Shown in pieces: positions 11,701 to 21,402 of a stretch of DNA of 64,000 nucleotides. The notes below the pieces were generated by a model. The model did no database searches and had not been told where the DNA came from. It was given only the letters and a program-made list of their open reading frames with translations. The stretch comes from Pythium myriotylum. Taxonomy: Eukaryota > Oomycota > Peronosporomycetes > Pythiales > Pythiaceae. Each line of letters begins with the position of its first letter. The stretch's first letter is position 1. Position numbers and translations under genes: made by a program. The stretch lies in NCBI GenBank assembly GCA_023091665.1, contig JALJCQ010000031.1:310001-374000 (forward strand), read 5' to 3'.

Positions 11701-11839
11701 GCGACGCGCTGCGACGCGCGCCCGACGACGACGATGCCGACGCCGCCGACGCCGACGCGGGCGTCGCTTTCTTCTTGCGCCGCTTGGTCTTGTCCGAGGG
11801 CTTGGCGCTCTTGGAGCTGCTCGTCTTGAGGCGGCTCAT
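8771..11839 (-). CDS. PHD-finger / Tudor-knot chromatin protein
   Basis: A 1022-residue single-exon protein from the ATG complement at 11837-11839 (an upstream in-frame GTG is not used). Order: a basic Ser-rich N terminus; a Cys/His-rich zinc-binding block at about 82-171 (C-x2-C pairs, then CEWCGHGFHTKC); CGEC at 193-196; a poly-Ala run; a Tudor-knot/chromo-barrel-like segment at about 234-280 (VLVENDEVLYNAVI, HFLRWSKSFDNWY); then CDCC-x4-H-x2-C at 291-302 and a final C319-x2-C322. After about 500 low-complexity charged residues, a conserved-looking helical segment (MYLRICMLEDERLLERE) sits near residue 750. Such domains read histone tails in nuclear complexes. The partner complex is unknown. 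The Tudor-knot appears to be inserted inside a PHD finger. Confidence 0.75.
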   Translation of the reverse strand: MSRLKTSSSKSAKPSDKTKRRKKKATPASASAASASSSSGARRSASPPPSPLTITAPHASMRSSVSSLSSPSSGTPTASKECEQCGNPAVLELGSNAKALANSKRVAATANSGCQVCDFVAFRKAQRHCVQCDRAQCDVFCEWCGHGFHTKCARARGEQLDNANGFCCKKCEAEQADDDDDETAEANDVNAKCGECHMPFNSTAEAAAAAAAAATAHGKSSKKGEALEADSTGFKVNQSVLVENDEVLYNAVITDVDAKNERIKIHFLRWSKSFDNWYAMDDERINESLACDCCNRWFHIGCLPPIKSSGRFKDTTYVCPTCLDDARGFFAGTRTTVTSLKTSKQASTTTSGLSASSSGSSTATSSSRRKGSNDDDDKPSKKRASKPVVQSESEEEELALEPERLKSKAPARKAATEREKENVANENRSRKRRRADSVDSSGSNGSERNAKPAASPVKKSELKAKAKRRSSPRADEHEHDERDEEDDEEETKTEPKDAHYGAGDDHEGKAPLPDAAALDAGAKHDPAKPSSPGDTPGQAEDAAKPSEHVAPSEAELSMDKPTIKRKVSGHSVSSLLNSPSSPPRHASPAAAPVRVKVEKDPLALPAPPAKKASRAKVWVTGRDAKTAKAAAAAAAASASSSASSSNRNSLSAFDILREVAAQSMSDEIDAPQAPVAARRTQKARAPPPSKNSSVKHENDKLNGRTPPLATSSGAASSTTPLGVGIPMNSYVDLHFAIRKEMYLRICMLEDERLLERETAQLLRSMIYPTSDKFHDLKFVYVVNKDLSSLQLTKRLLELVPITSGGTAPVIPMRPSLGTMQLPHPPPSLVAGSGSSSSAVPSPARPSNASPAPPGYQTPVRSASPAIESTSSNAIQPEPEPHVAPPHKMFQLPSSIGFASAVDRPRASGASSSSVLTSTISPSSAVGPPMPPPLSTKLLLETMHKHSKFPTLLPPPLPSSSLSTPSSSSSCSKASTTTLPASSCSSLTPSTATASSVASVVAKPSPERPASLVNNISASISSN

Positions 11840-13028
11840 CGAGTCGATGGCATCCACCGGGGGGGAGGGGAGCGGAAGGGGAGGGGAGCGGAGGGGAGGA
11901 GCTCCGCGCGGCGCGAATCCGAAGACGTCCGGAAAGGCAGGTCGGCGTCCGGAAGTCTAAAGGGGCGAAGAGCGAAGAGAAGAGCGAAGTCGCGCGAGGG
12001 GATTTTTTCAAAAATGGCTCAAAGAAGAACGCAACTCACGTTGGGGCTTTTTTGGACTCAGACGGATGGATTCCCCACTACCAAACGCCTCCCCAAGGTC
12101 TTGAATTTCGAATCCAAACCACCCTTTCGCCCTAAACCTCCCAGCCCCCCCCGGTTCGGTCCAAAGTGCGGTCCGGTTCGGCAGCTGGCGGGCACATAGA
12201 GCCGCGCTGATTGGCTGCGTCGACGGTCCGCTTCGGTTGGGGTTGGGTGGTCGAGCCAGATGACGCGCAGCTGTGACGTCGCACGTGGAGCTTCAAGTGT
12301 TGGCTGGATTCGACGGCGCCTGGTTTTCGGCGACTGCCTGAGAAAAAGGGGGATGGGAAATGCACAAACAGCAACCTACGGAACTCAACAGGCGCGATCT
12401 TTACTGTTAGTAAGCCTCGGTCTTCTGGACGCCCGACGCCGTCCGGCCACCGTCCGGGGTTTTCAGGAGGGGTGGGGTGGCCCCACGTGGCTCTCGAGCT
12501 GGGCAGAAGATCGGAAGCTTGGTGTCGATCGGACACAGGACGCCGGGTCTGACCGTGGCCGGATACACAGATGGGCTGGCGCGGCTTCTTCAGCGGCACA
12601 GAGAGGGGCCAGGCGGCGCCAACCGAACCCCAAGGCGTCACGAAGGCGTGACCTCGGCGCTGACGCCGGCGAGGTGGCGGCCGGCAAAGTGGCCGCTCCC
12701 AAGTCGTCCACACTTCTAAACCGAGTGCCGGCGAGACACTTGAGTACTCTTTCCCACGAAAGTGACTGCGTACACAGACTTGTACTTGTCGGTTGTACGT
12801 ATGCGAAACGTGGTCGATACTTTTGCGCGTGCACTCCAAGGTTTTCTGTTTTATCGCGGCTAGGGTTCCAGCACTCGCGATACCATCCGGAGAAAAAAAT
12901 CGCGTTCCCCCCGTGCGGATATCATCTTTCACAACTCCATGCGGTTCCAGAGGTGCAACTGATGCCGTGTTGGGGCTTCTTTTGCCTTGACAACACCGCG
13001 AAAAAGCCCCGCGGGAAATCGCCCGAGG
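11840..13028. other. Divergent intergenic region between chromatin protein and kinase genes
   Basis: About 1.2 kb that must hold the promoters of two divergently transcribed genes. Long open frames cross it on both strands, as expected in GC-rich DNA, but none shows recognisable content or a convincing start. Confidence 0.4.
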
Positions 13029-14845
13029 ATGCTGCGCGCGCCTCCCTTCAACGACGCCGCTGACACGCGCGGACTCGTCTCCGCTGCCCACCATCCTCCT
13101 TCTTCTTCACACGTCGCCTTCTCCTCGCGGCGCCAGCTCCACCTCCACGCCTACGACCCGTCGACGCGCCGCGTCCCCTACGTCGAGACCAAGATCGGCG
13201 GCCATCCGCTGGACCACCGACTGCTTCTCCACGCCCACGCGCGCCCCCACGGCCCACTCAAGACGCTGCCGCGCGTGCTGCTGCGCCTCGGCGCGCGCCA
13301 GTCGCGCGCCTTCGACACGCCCGCGCGCGCGCCGCTCGAGTACGCGCCGACCAAGATCGGCGGCCACGCGCTCGACCACGTCCCATTCTGCGACCGCGGG
13401 TTGCCCTCACGGCCTCTCTGGGGCTTCTCACGGCCAGAAGCACGGCCAGAAGCACGGCCAGAAGCACGGGGTACGCTTCTCCACTCGCCCCGCGTGCTCG
13501 CCGAGCTCTACGCATGCAGTCGCTGCCGCCGCCTGCGCGCGTCGCCGCGCGTGCAGCTCTGCTGCGGCCACGCGCTCTGCGCCGCGTGTCTCGCGGCCGA
13601 CGATCTGCGCCACGTCGCCGCGCCCAGCTGCCTGCTCGAGTGCCGCCCGTGCGCCGACTTCGTGGCCGTCGAGGCCGTCGTCTTCCCGCCCGACCGCGTG
13701 CTGCTCGTGCGCCACGCCGACGGCGCCGCCGTCTCGCTCCACGAGCTCGCGCAGCGAGAGAAGCACGCGGCGCGCCGGCTCCGGTGGAAGACCGGGAGTG
13801 CGCTCGCGGCGCTCGCGCTCGCCGCCGCCGGCAAACTGCTCGACCTTCCTCCAAGTATTCGCACGAGCAAGAACACTGCAGAGGCTCTGGAGAGCAAGGC
13901 GGCGTTGCGGGACGCTGCCGACGCGGACGACGCGCTGGAAGGAGGAGAAACGCGCTGGAAGAAGCGCGTCGCGGGGCTCCGTGTGCCCTCCAAGCTGCTC
14001 AAGTTTTCGTTCGTGCGCACGCTCGGCGTGGGCAACTTCGCCGAGGTCATGCTCGTGCGCGACCGCAAAGGCGCGCTCTGTGTGCTCAAAGAGAGCGACA
14101 AGCTCCAGGAAGCCGTCAACGAGATCGGGCTCCTGTCCAAGATCCGCAGCCCGCACGTCGTCGAGATCCGCGAGTATTTCGTCGAGGAGATCGGCCACCG
14201 CCACTTTGCGTACATCGTGATGGAGTACTGTGACCGGGGCGATCTGCTGCAGCAGATCCAGAAGACGGGCGCGCTGAGCGCGACGGCTTTCAACGCAATC
14301 TTCCGACAGCTCTGCCTTGGACTGTCGGAGATCCACGCGAGAGGCATCATCCATCGCGATCTCAAGCCAGGAAACGTGCTGCTCACGGTGCGAAGGAAGA
14401 TGTGTTCTTTTGTTTATTGATTCGATGGGCGTTGGGAACTGACTGTTGCTTGGTGTGATTGCAGTCGGAGGGCATCGCCAAGATCGCGGATTTTGGAGTC
14501 TCGACATGTCTTGAGAGCAACTTGCTCACTCACCATGCGGCCGGCACGCTCGCGTTCATGGCGCCCGAAGTGCGACGGTATTTCGTCGGCGAAGACGTGA
14601 GCTACGACGCCAAGGCCGACATTTGGTCGCTCGGTGCGTTGGCCGTGGCCATGCTCTCGGGCGACGCCGAGCCTCGAGTCGCGACGCGAGTGGTCGACGA
14701 GGTCGTCCAGGAGCTGGTCGAGAAGTTCGCATTGAGTGATCTCCACGCGACGCTGCTGCAGCGAACACTAGACATCGATCCCCGCAAGCGACCGAACCTC
14801 GTGGAGCTTCTCGACATGGTGCCGCCCATGAACGCTCGTCTCTAG
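13029..14845 (+). CDS. RING-finger plus protein-kinase fusion, two exons
   Basis: Exon 1 is 13029-14387 and exon 2 is 14465-14845, joined in phase 0 across a 77-nt intron (ACG|GTGCGA ... TTGCAG|TCG). The product is 579 residues. The N-terminal region carries the phrase TKIGGH-x-LDH twice and a short RPEA triplicate. A RING-HC finger follows: C163-x2-C166, C179-x-H181-x2-C184-x2-C187, C205-x2-C208. The C-terminal half is a Ser/Thr kinase with glycine loop GVGNFAEV (from G333), catalytic Lys354, HRD at 442-444, DFG at 462-464 and an APE-type MAPEV, so it should be active. The kinase resembles NEK-type kinases only loosely. Ubiquitin ligase activity is inferred from the RING. It is convergent with the dUTPase gene, 75 bp away. 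Confidence 0.82.
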
Positions 14846-14920
14846 AAGAATGTTTTCTTTTTCAACAATCGTATTTATTTGATGGAATGCAAAACACAAG
14901 ACGACTTCGCTACTCTAGCT

Positions 14921-15681
14921 CTAGTTGGCGTGGGAGGACGCGAGAAAGGCGTCGAGCCACTCGACGGCCTTTTGCTCGTCGCCGTTCGCGACGTAGTCGC
15001 TGAGCGCACTGCGCAGCAGCGCCAACTGGTGCGGCGCGGCCGCGAACGCGCGCGTCTTGAGCTGCACGCGCTTGTCGTCGTCGATGGCGCCGCTCGCGAA
15101 GAGCTTCTCGAGCGCACTGAACACGACGCCGTCGTCGTGCTTGTCGGGCGAGCGCTCGCCGTCTGGACGCGCGCGCTTGAGCGGCAGCTCGACGCCCGTG
15201 GAGCCGAAGCCGCCGGCGCCGCGCTCGGTCTCGTCGATCTCGTCGACCACGTCGATCGTCGCGTACTCGATGCGCTCGAGGATGAGCTGCGCGACGCGGT
15301 CGCCGCGCTTGACCTCGAAGTCCTCGTCGGCGTGGTTGAAGAGCACGACGCCGACGTTGCCGCGGTAGTCGGCGTCGATCACGCCGGCGCCCGTGTCGAT
15401 GAACTTCTTGAGCGCGAGTCCGGAGCGAGGAGCTACGGCCAATTATAATTGCAGTTTAGTAAAAAAAGGGGAAAAAGAAGAGAAAACGACGCCAACGTAC
15501 CAACGCGCGCGTAGCAGCCGTCGGGCACGGCGATGGCGAGATCCGTCTTGACGAGGCCCTTGCCGCGCGCCGGGATGACGGCGTCGTAGGCGCTCGAGAG
15601 GTCGAAGCCCGCGGCAAGCGCCGAGCCGCGCGTCGGCAGGATGGCCAGCTCCGTGAGCTTCTTCACGCGCAGCACGCTCAT
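14921..15681 (-). CDS. DUT: Deoxyuridine 5'-triphosphate nucleotidohydrolase (dUTPase), two exons
   Basis: Exon 1 is 15501-15681 and exon 2 is 14921-15432. A 68-nt intron (GTACGTT ... CCGTAG) splits a codon, and the join recreates [11 protein letters not shown]. The 230-residue product has all five dUTPase motifs: AAGFDLSS (1), PRSGLA (2), [17 protein letters not shown] (3), [10 protein letters not shown] (4) and [10 protein letters not shown] (5, the flexible arm). It hydrolyses dUTP to dUMP and pyrophosphate, keeping uracil out of DNA and feeding dTMP synthesis, normally as a homotrimer. About 85 extra helical residues follow motif 5, which standard enzymes lack. An in-frame upstream ATG (15781-15783) would add 34 residues; I prefer 15681 because MSVLRVKKL aligns with the usual start. 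Confidence 0.93.
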
Positions 15682-15839
15682 TGTTGGCGTCGTTTTGTTT
15701 TTTTGTTTTGTTGGATCGGGTGGTTTTGTTGGAATGGCGCCAACATCATCGGCATTCGTTCGCGCCAACGCAATTCCACGCATATGATTGGGCCAACCTC
15801 GACCTTGTTATTAGCCAATAAAAACGAAGGATACATGCT

Positions 15840-16907
15840 TCACGGCTCAAGAGCTACATTCGAATTCGAACCTCGGACCTCCGGGTTGGTGTGCGGATCC
15901 CACACGCCCGGCAGCCGTGCCGCCGCGTACATGAGCGGCGTGATGTCCTCGTCGCGCACGTAGACCTTGTCGGCCCAGAAGCGCAGCAGCTTGTCCACGC
16001 GCTCGCGCCAATTCTGCTTCTCTTCGGCGTGGGTCATGCGGCTCATTGCAACTTCCAGGCCAAGCACTGTGCCCATTTCGCGGAACATGAGTCGATACGC
16101 TGCCGGCGCACCGAAGCGACCCGAGCGAAAGAGCCGCTCAATACTGTTAAGCGCGATGTCTTCGAGCTCGTGGCACCACTTGTCGCTCGGGAACCACTGC
16201 GAGAGCCACAGCGCCTCGCCGGAATCCAACGCGTCGTGGGTCGCGAACGTCGGCAGCTTGCGATCGACAAGGTGCTGCATCTCGGCGATTTCACGCTGGA
16301 GTACGTGTTTATCATTGCTTGCTTGTTGCAATAAACGGTAGGTGACTACACCGTCCATGGGGTCAAGGTTGCCTTCACTGGACACTAGCACATGCTCGAG
16401 ATCCACCGACTTCTTCCAGACCATGCGCAGCGGGCGCCAGCCGACCCCGCGGATGACGAACTTTTCGTGGGCCACTCTTGCGAGATCCACGGCCCAGTCG
16501 TTGTATTTGGCGTCTTGGCGTGCGAGCGCCATGCGATTCAGTGCGAACATCCATTTGGTCAAATAGTGGAAGTACTGCCCGTCATCCTTTTCGTCCTCCT
16601 TGCCAATGCGCAGTCCTCCAAGAGTCGGAGACGTCAGGCTAGCTCCTGGGAGCCGCTGCGTCGAGTTGCGGAAGCAACCAAGATCGTTGTGGACATCGTT
16701 GATCAATAGATCAGCTTGCTCGAGGAACTCGGCTTTTTTGTCACTCGCATAATAGAGGGAGAGATAGTTGCACACCCCAAACGCATCGCTCCACAAGTAT
16801 CGCCGGCAGCGGGCTGGAAATGCCTTCGGGGTCCACGCGGGCCCGGTGTACGGCGTGTACACGCGGTCAAGAATGGCCTTGGCACACTCCACTGGACCTG
16901 TCGCCAT
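15840..16907 (-). CDS. Conserved-looking protein of unknown function
   Basis: A 355-residue single-exon frame starting at the ATG complement at 16905-16907. No signal peptide or membrane segment. It is rich in aromatic residues with repeated helical phrases (YLWSDAFGVCNYLSLYY, YFHYLTKWMFALNRMA, GEALWLSQWF), a pattern seen in alpha/alpha-toroid proteins such as six-hairpin glycosidase-like enzymes. No catalytic motif could be assigned, so this is only a structural impression. The last dozen residues (EVRGSNSNVALEP) look less conserved and might be read-through of a lost splice site or stop. It lies 158 bp upstream of the dUTPase start and 180 bp downstream of the adaptin stop, all on the minus strand. 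Confidence 0.7.
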   Translation of the reverse strand: MATGPVECAKAILDRVYTPYTGPAWTPKAFPARCRRYLWSDAFGVCNYLSLYYASDKKAEFLEQADLLINDVHNDLGCFRNSTQRLPGASLTSPTLGGLRIGKEDEKDDGQYFHYLTKWMFALNRMALARQDAKYNDWAVDLARVAHEKFVIRGVGWRPLRMVWKKSVDLEHVLVSSEGNLDPMDGVVTYRLLQQASNDKHVLQREIAEMQHLVDRKLPTFATHDALDSGEALWLSQWFPSDKWCHELEDIALNSIERLFRSGRFGAPAAYRLMFREMGTVLGLEVAMSRMTHAEEKQNWRERVDKLLRFWADKVYVRDEDITPLMYAAARLPGVWDPHTNPEVRGSNSNVALEP

Positions 16908-17087
16908 CCTGTTGGGGAATGAGGCCTGGTGAGGAGTCAAGCACAAAAAGCGTTATGGCAGTTGACAGCGACGCGTCCCAGAGTGACCGTGTCATCGGTT
17001 CGATCTTTTTTTTTCTAGCTTGGATTATCACGCACAATCGACTTGTCTACATCCGCGTCTCTTCCCGCGGTCCAACTCCTCCAAATC

Positions 17088-19722
17088 TTACAGCACGCGC
17101 TTCATGAGCTCGGCCAACTGCGCGCCGCCCTGATCATCCTCGCCCTTGATAGTCGCGCGAAGCACACGCTCAGCCTTGTCGATCAGTGTCTCCATCAGGT
17201 ACACACTGCCTCGTGCGTCCTGAGCGTAGAAGAAGAACTTGAGCTGCGGGCCGACGTCACCCGAAGCCATGGTCATAATCGACCGAGCAGCGAAAGCGCG
17301 CTCGACGTCTGCTTGAGCAGGCACCTGCGGAACTTGAACAGCCACGGTTCCAACAACGCGGTTGTTTGTCCACTTGTTCTGGAATGTACCAGCATCCATT
17401 GCAGGGTTTGGAACAAGCTGGAACACAGGGGCTGCCGGCGCAAAGGACTGAGCTGGTGCGCCGCCACCACCAAAGTCCATGTCCAGCAAGTCCATGGCTG
17501 CTACCGCGCGTCTCTGTGGCTGCTGCTGCTGCTGCTGCTGCTGCTGGGGGACAGATGCCGGGGCGCTGTACTGCTGCTGATGGTTGGCGTAGCCTTCGTT
17601 ATCATCCTCGTCAGGCTGCTCGTTACCTTGGTCTTCTTCTTCTTCGCTCTCATCAGCGACGACAGGCAGGTGGCTGGCCGAGATGAACAGTTCGCTAGGC
17701 TTGTTGTAGACGACAGAGAGCGTGTTGAACTCCTGGAAGAGCTTCTCCTGCAGGTCAGTTTCCGTCATTTCCGCGAACACTGTAATGTCTTCATCAATCT
17801 TAAACTGAGCAACAATTGCAGCAGCTTGTTCCGTCGGCTGGCGCTCGAGGAGTCGGTAGTAGAAGAGCGCGCGGTCACGGACATCTTGGTGGTTCGAGTC
17901 GTTGATGGCAGCATTCAGCAGACGGCCAAACATGCTCTGCATCTCAGGCGGTCGCTTGAAGAACAGCTTCATCGACGCGCTGAGCAACTCCAAGTGGACC
18001 GCGGGCGAGGTCTCTTCGCTGAAGTCGTCAATGAGCTTCTCAAGCACGTACGGAGCGCGACGAATGTCCTGGCCGAACTCACCGAGCATCCACACAATCG
18101 CGGCCTTGGCCGTGGGCTGCTGGACCTGGCTGATAATGCGCGGCAGGACCGCGAGCACGTCGTGGCGCTTCTCCGGGTACTTGCGCAGCAGATCCTTCAT
18201 CACCACCAGACACTCGTCGCGTACGTAATCGAGGTTCATCTCCAAGAAGTCGACCATGGTGTCCACGATGCGGTCCTGCATCATCGACAGCGCCTGCGCC
18301 GCAGCCTGAGCAGCCGACTGCGCGCCGTACACGTCCGGTGCGTGGCCCTGGAAGTGCGGGATGGCCTCGTGGAAGTTGGTGCTGACCGCAATGTCCGAAA
18401 TCGCGCGGATCGAGCGGCGCGCGAGCTCCTGGTCCACGTCCGTGACGTATTCGCTCAGCTCCGTGACGATATCGGCGACGTTGGTCGCGTCGGCGATGAG
18501 CGCGAGGATGTCGATCTTGACGTACTTGACGTGGGTCGGCTCGTTGTAGCGCGTGTAGAACTGGCGGTAATCGCGGCCAAAGACGCGCGGGCGCTTGCCC
18601 ACGAGCAGCAGGATGTGGTGGAGCACGCAGTAGTTGAGCTCGTGCGAGCCGCCGGCCATGAGCGTGAGCAGCGGCTGGCGCAGACGCTCAAAGACCTGCT
18701 CCTGGATGGCCTCCATGCGCTGCGTGAGGTGGAAAAAGCACTTGGCGGTCGCGAGCACGACCGCGCTGTTGGAGACGCGGAGACACATCTCGAGTGTGTT
18801 CATGATCGTGAAGACTTCTTCGTCGCTCACGGGCTTGTAGCGCGCGACGATGTGGAGAATGTTACACTGGCCCCACTCGTTAAAGTCCGAGATGCGCCCG
18901 AGCAAGTGCATGACGATCTGCTGGTTGATCGCGATGCCGCCTTCGTCGGCCATGATCTCGTTGAGAGCGATGAGGCAGTTGGAGACGACCTGCGGGTCGC
19001 GGTCGCGGATCATGTTGTAGAGCGTGTCGATCATGTCGCTCTCTTTGATCAGGTCCGGGTTGAGCGAGAAGACCTTGAGGATGCCGATGACGCCCGTCTT
19101 GCGCACGTACGACGACGTGTCCGTGAGCGAGGCCTGGAGCGGGTCGTGGATGTACTCGAGGATCGACTCGAGCCGCAGCGAGCAGAGCGAGCGCAGCGCG
19201 AGCCCGCGCACCATCGGGTCTTCGTTGCGGCAGTCGTTGAGCAGCGTGTTGATGCACATGATCGCGAGCTCCGAGTTCTTCTGCGCGTAGTTGGTCAAGT
19301 AGAGGTAGACCATCTTCTTGGTGATGAGGTCTTTCGTGTCCACGCAGAGCACCATCTCGCTGAAGAGCCGCGACACGTCGATGCCGAGCGTCATGTACGC
19401 GATCACTTTCTTGATGATCTCGCGCTTGCGCTTGATGTCTTTCTCCACCGTCACTTCGCGCAGCAACTACCCATCCCACCACCAACAACACACCATGTTA
19501 GTTCACTCTGTGTCCTCTCTTCCCCTCTCTCTCTATTGAGAGCCGACGTACGTTCTTGAGCTCGTTGACTTCGCCTTTCTTCTTGTCGTCGGTAAAGTAG
19601 TTGGGCTTGCCGGCCTTGCTGGCGGCCCCGGGCGGCGGCGCGGCGCCTGGCGGGGGCGCGCCCATGCCCATGCCGGCGCCGTGGCTCGCGCCCGTCGGGT
19701 AGCTCGAGTGGCCCGGGAACAT
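17088..19722 (-). CDS. AP4B1: AP-4 complex subunit beta (beta adaptin), two exons
   Basis: Exon 1 runs 19552-19722 (or from an upstream in-frame ATG at 19792-19794). Exon 2 runs 17088-19466. They join in phase 0 across an 85-nt intron (AAC|GTACGT ... GGGTAG|TTG). The product is about 849 residues: a Gly/Pro-rich N-terminal extension, a HEAT-type adaptin trunk (KKVIAYMTLGIDVSRLFSEMV, PMVRGLALRSLCSLR), an acidic and Gln-rich hinge with a CAG-encoded poly-Q run near 17522-17546, and a C-terminal platform-like domain. The GIDVSRLF and GLALRSLCSLR phrases fit AP-4 beta better than AP-1/2 beta. It should act in cargo sorting at the trans-Golgi network. Clathrin-box motifs were not identified. Confidence 0.88.
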
Positions 19723-20515
19723 GGTGCCGCGTGGAAGTCGGATTGACGAGGAGGAGGGGGGAGGAGAGCAGGATCCAAGAGAAGGAGGGGGCATACTGGG
19801 CCTCTGCGCCGGGAATGGAGTGGACCACGTAAGATGAGGAAGGATCAGGGAATGGCTACATTTGGGGGGATGGAGAGAGAGAGAGAGAGAATGAGATAGG
19901 AGGAGGAGGGGGAGGAGGAAGGGAGGAAGGGGGCAAGTGTGTGTGTGCGATATTCTGGATCGTAGTAGTGTAGACAGTGGGTTCGTGTGACTGACGGCAT
20001 GTTGTCCGTTGAGTTGGTTTGGTGGCCTCTGTGGCCTCTGTGGGGGGGGGGGAGGGAGATCGAGAGTTCATTGCCACACGAGGAAGCATGGAAGTGGTGG
20101 TGGGGAGGTGGTCTCGGTGAACGGTCGATGGATTGCAGCAGGATGGGAGAATGTTAAATGCAGTACGTTTGGGTCGTCTTGGTGGAGTGAATCTCTCGAG
20201 CTGAGACGATGCTGACGGAGTTGACACCAAATGATGCGTCTGGTGTGCTTTTGAATGTCGTTGGGATAGTGTAGCTCAGCTGCACTCGATAAGGTCAACA
20301 GAGTCCCAGGTCACCTTTCGCGGGGCCTGAGCCCAACAGCTGCCAGCCAATGTCACTCGAGTCCGTCGGTTGCACTAGAGAACCGTCGTCCAGTAGTTCT
20401 CGGAGGAGACAGAGCCGCGGCTTCTAGAGTTGTACTCTTGATATGTAGATGATTGTCAGCGTGAGTAATTCAGCACACGCTTTTCATTCCTGGAAGACAA
20501 TGTGACGACCCGTCC

Positions 20516-20542
20516 CAGTCGGTCAAGACTCTTGACCGACTG
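20516..20542. repeat. Perfect inverted repeat, 13-bp arms
   Basis: CAGTCGGTCAAGA is followed after one base by its exact reverse complement. It lies 0.6 kb upstream of carboxypeptidase copy A. Confidence 0.9.
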
Positions 20543-20558
20543 AATACTCTTCCGACGA

Positions 20559-20579
20559 ATACTCTTGACTCAAGAGTAT
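20559..20579. repeat. Perfect inverted repeat, 10-bp arms
   Basis: ATACTCTTGA and its reverse complement separated by one base, 16 bp after the previous palindrome. Confidence 0.9.
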
Positions 20580-20788
20580 GCACTGAAACGAGGCATTACG
20601 AAGAACGTATCGGCTGGAAAACTGCGCATCTGGTGTTTTCTTGTCGCGAGCGGGTATTACAATAGATTGCCGAGAATAGTTTCGCGCATGTCGAGCAATA
20701 CGAGAAGCGAGAAATGCAGTACTGTATTCATTTCCGACACTGAAGTCAGTTATCGCGATCCCTAATCAGATTCAAGAGACGACCATTT

Positions 20789-20816
20789 TTCTGACTGTCC
20801 GCCGGGACAGTCAGAA
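20789..20816. repeat. Perfect inverted repeat, 12-bp arms
   Basis: TTCTGACTGTCC, loop GCCG, then the exact reverse complement. It lies 330 bp upstream of copy A. Confidence 0.9.
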
Positions 20817-21254
20817 TAGCAGACAGTAGACTGTGCTCAGATCGTAGAGTGGTCACAACAGTCAACACAAAGAAGGGGCGAAGCCAGGGCTGCATTTGCT
20901 TGAGGCACAACTACTTAGCACTACGCTGGATAGTTCAGTGCATTGGCGGAGGGACTTCTATTGGAATCAGTCATACACGCAACTTCCTTTTGCTCGCAGT
21001 CTGAGAACGAATAGAAAGATCAACCATGCCCAGCTCAAAGCGTCAACGAACCCTCCCCCCCCCCCACCACCGCCACCATCCAGCGCCGACATTCCCAGAC
21101 CCTCACTACACAACTTACCCTCTCGGTCGCACAGCAAGCCTCGACCATGAAGATCACACACATCTTCGCCCTCGCTACCGCCACGATCCTAGGAAGCTCC
21201 ATCGCCAACGTCGCCGCAGAGCCCAAGCAACTCTTCCACGTCACGGCACCCAAG

Positions 21255-21269
21255 GCTTCCTTCGACGCC
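21255..21269 (+). repeat. Target-site duplication, left copy
   Basis: GCTTCCTTCGACGCC, identical to 31164-31178. The second copy is fused to the element's A-rich tail and continues the carboxypeptidase frame. Confidence 0.97.
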
Positions 21270-21402
21270 TAGTTCCGAATTTGCCGGGGAGAGCGCAAGC
21301 GACCCTTCGGCTCAAGACCAAGTTCTCGAGCACAAGCTTCACGGAACGAGCTGCATCAAGTGTTCGAAAGGTCGTGGGAGGAGACGATAACTTGGAGTTT
21401 GT

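Larger units (their letters stand above)
19723..21146. other. Intergenic, upstream of adaptin and of carboxypeptidase copy A
   Basis: The left part contains G/A-rich low-complexity DNA (19865-19935, with a GA microsatellite) and a G run near 20043. From 20500 the region carries three perfect inverted repeats (listed separately). A C run at 21053-21064 precedes copy A. No gene recognised. Confidence 0.5.

Noticed and set aside
9005..12199. Long open frames antisense to the PHD/Tudor gene and across the divergent spacer
   Set aside because: Arg/Ala-rich translations typical of GC-rich opposite-strand shadows; no motifs.
12132..13094. 320-codon minus-strand frame in the divergent spacer
   Set aside because: Low-complexity translation, overlaps the kinase start, and its start and content have no support.
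15845..15890. Minus-strand GGTTCGAATTC resembling a tRNA B box
   Set aside because: No A box or foldable cloverleaf at the expected distance; it lies in the 3' coding end of the unknown-protein gene.
17043..19559. 838-codon plus-strand open frame opposite the adaptin gene
   Set aside because: Antisense shadow of a clear adaptin; composition is His/Val/Arg-rich with no recognisable domain.
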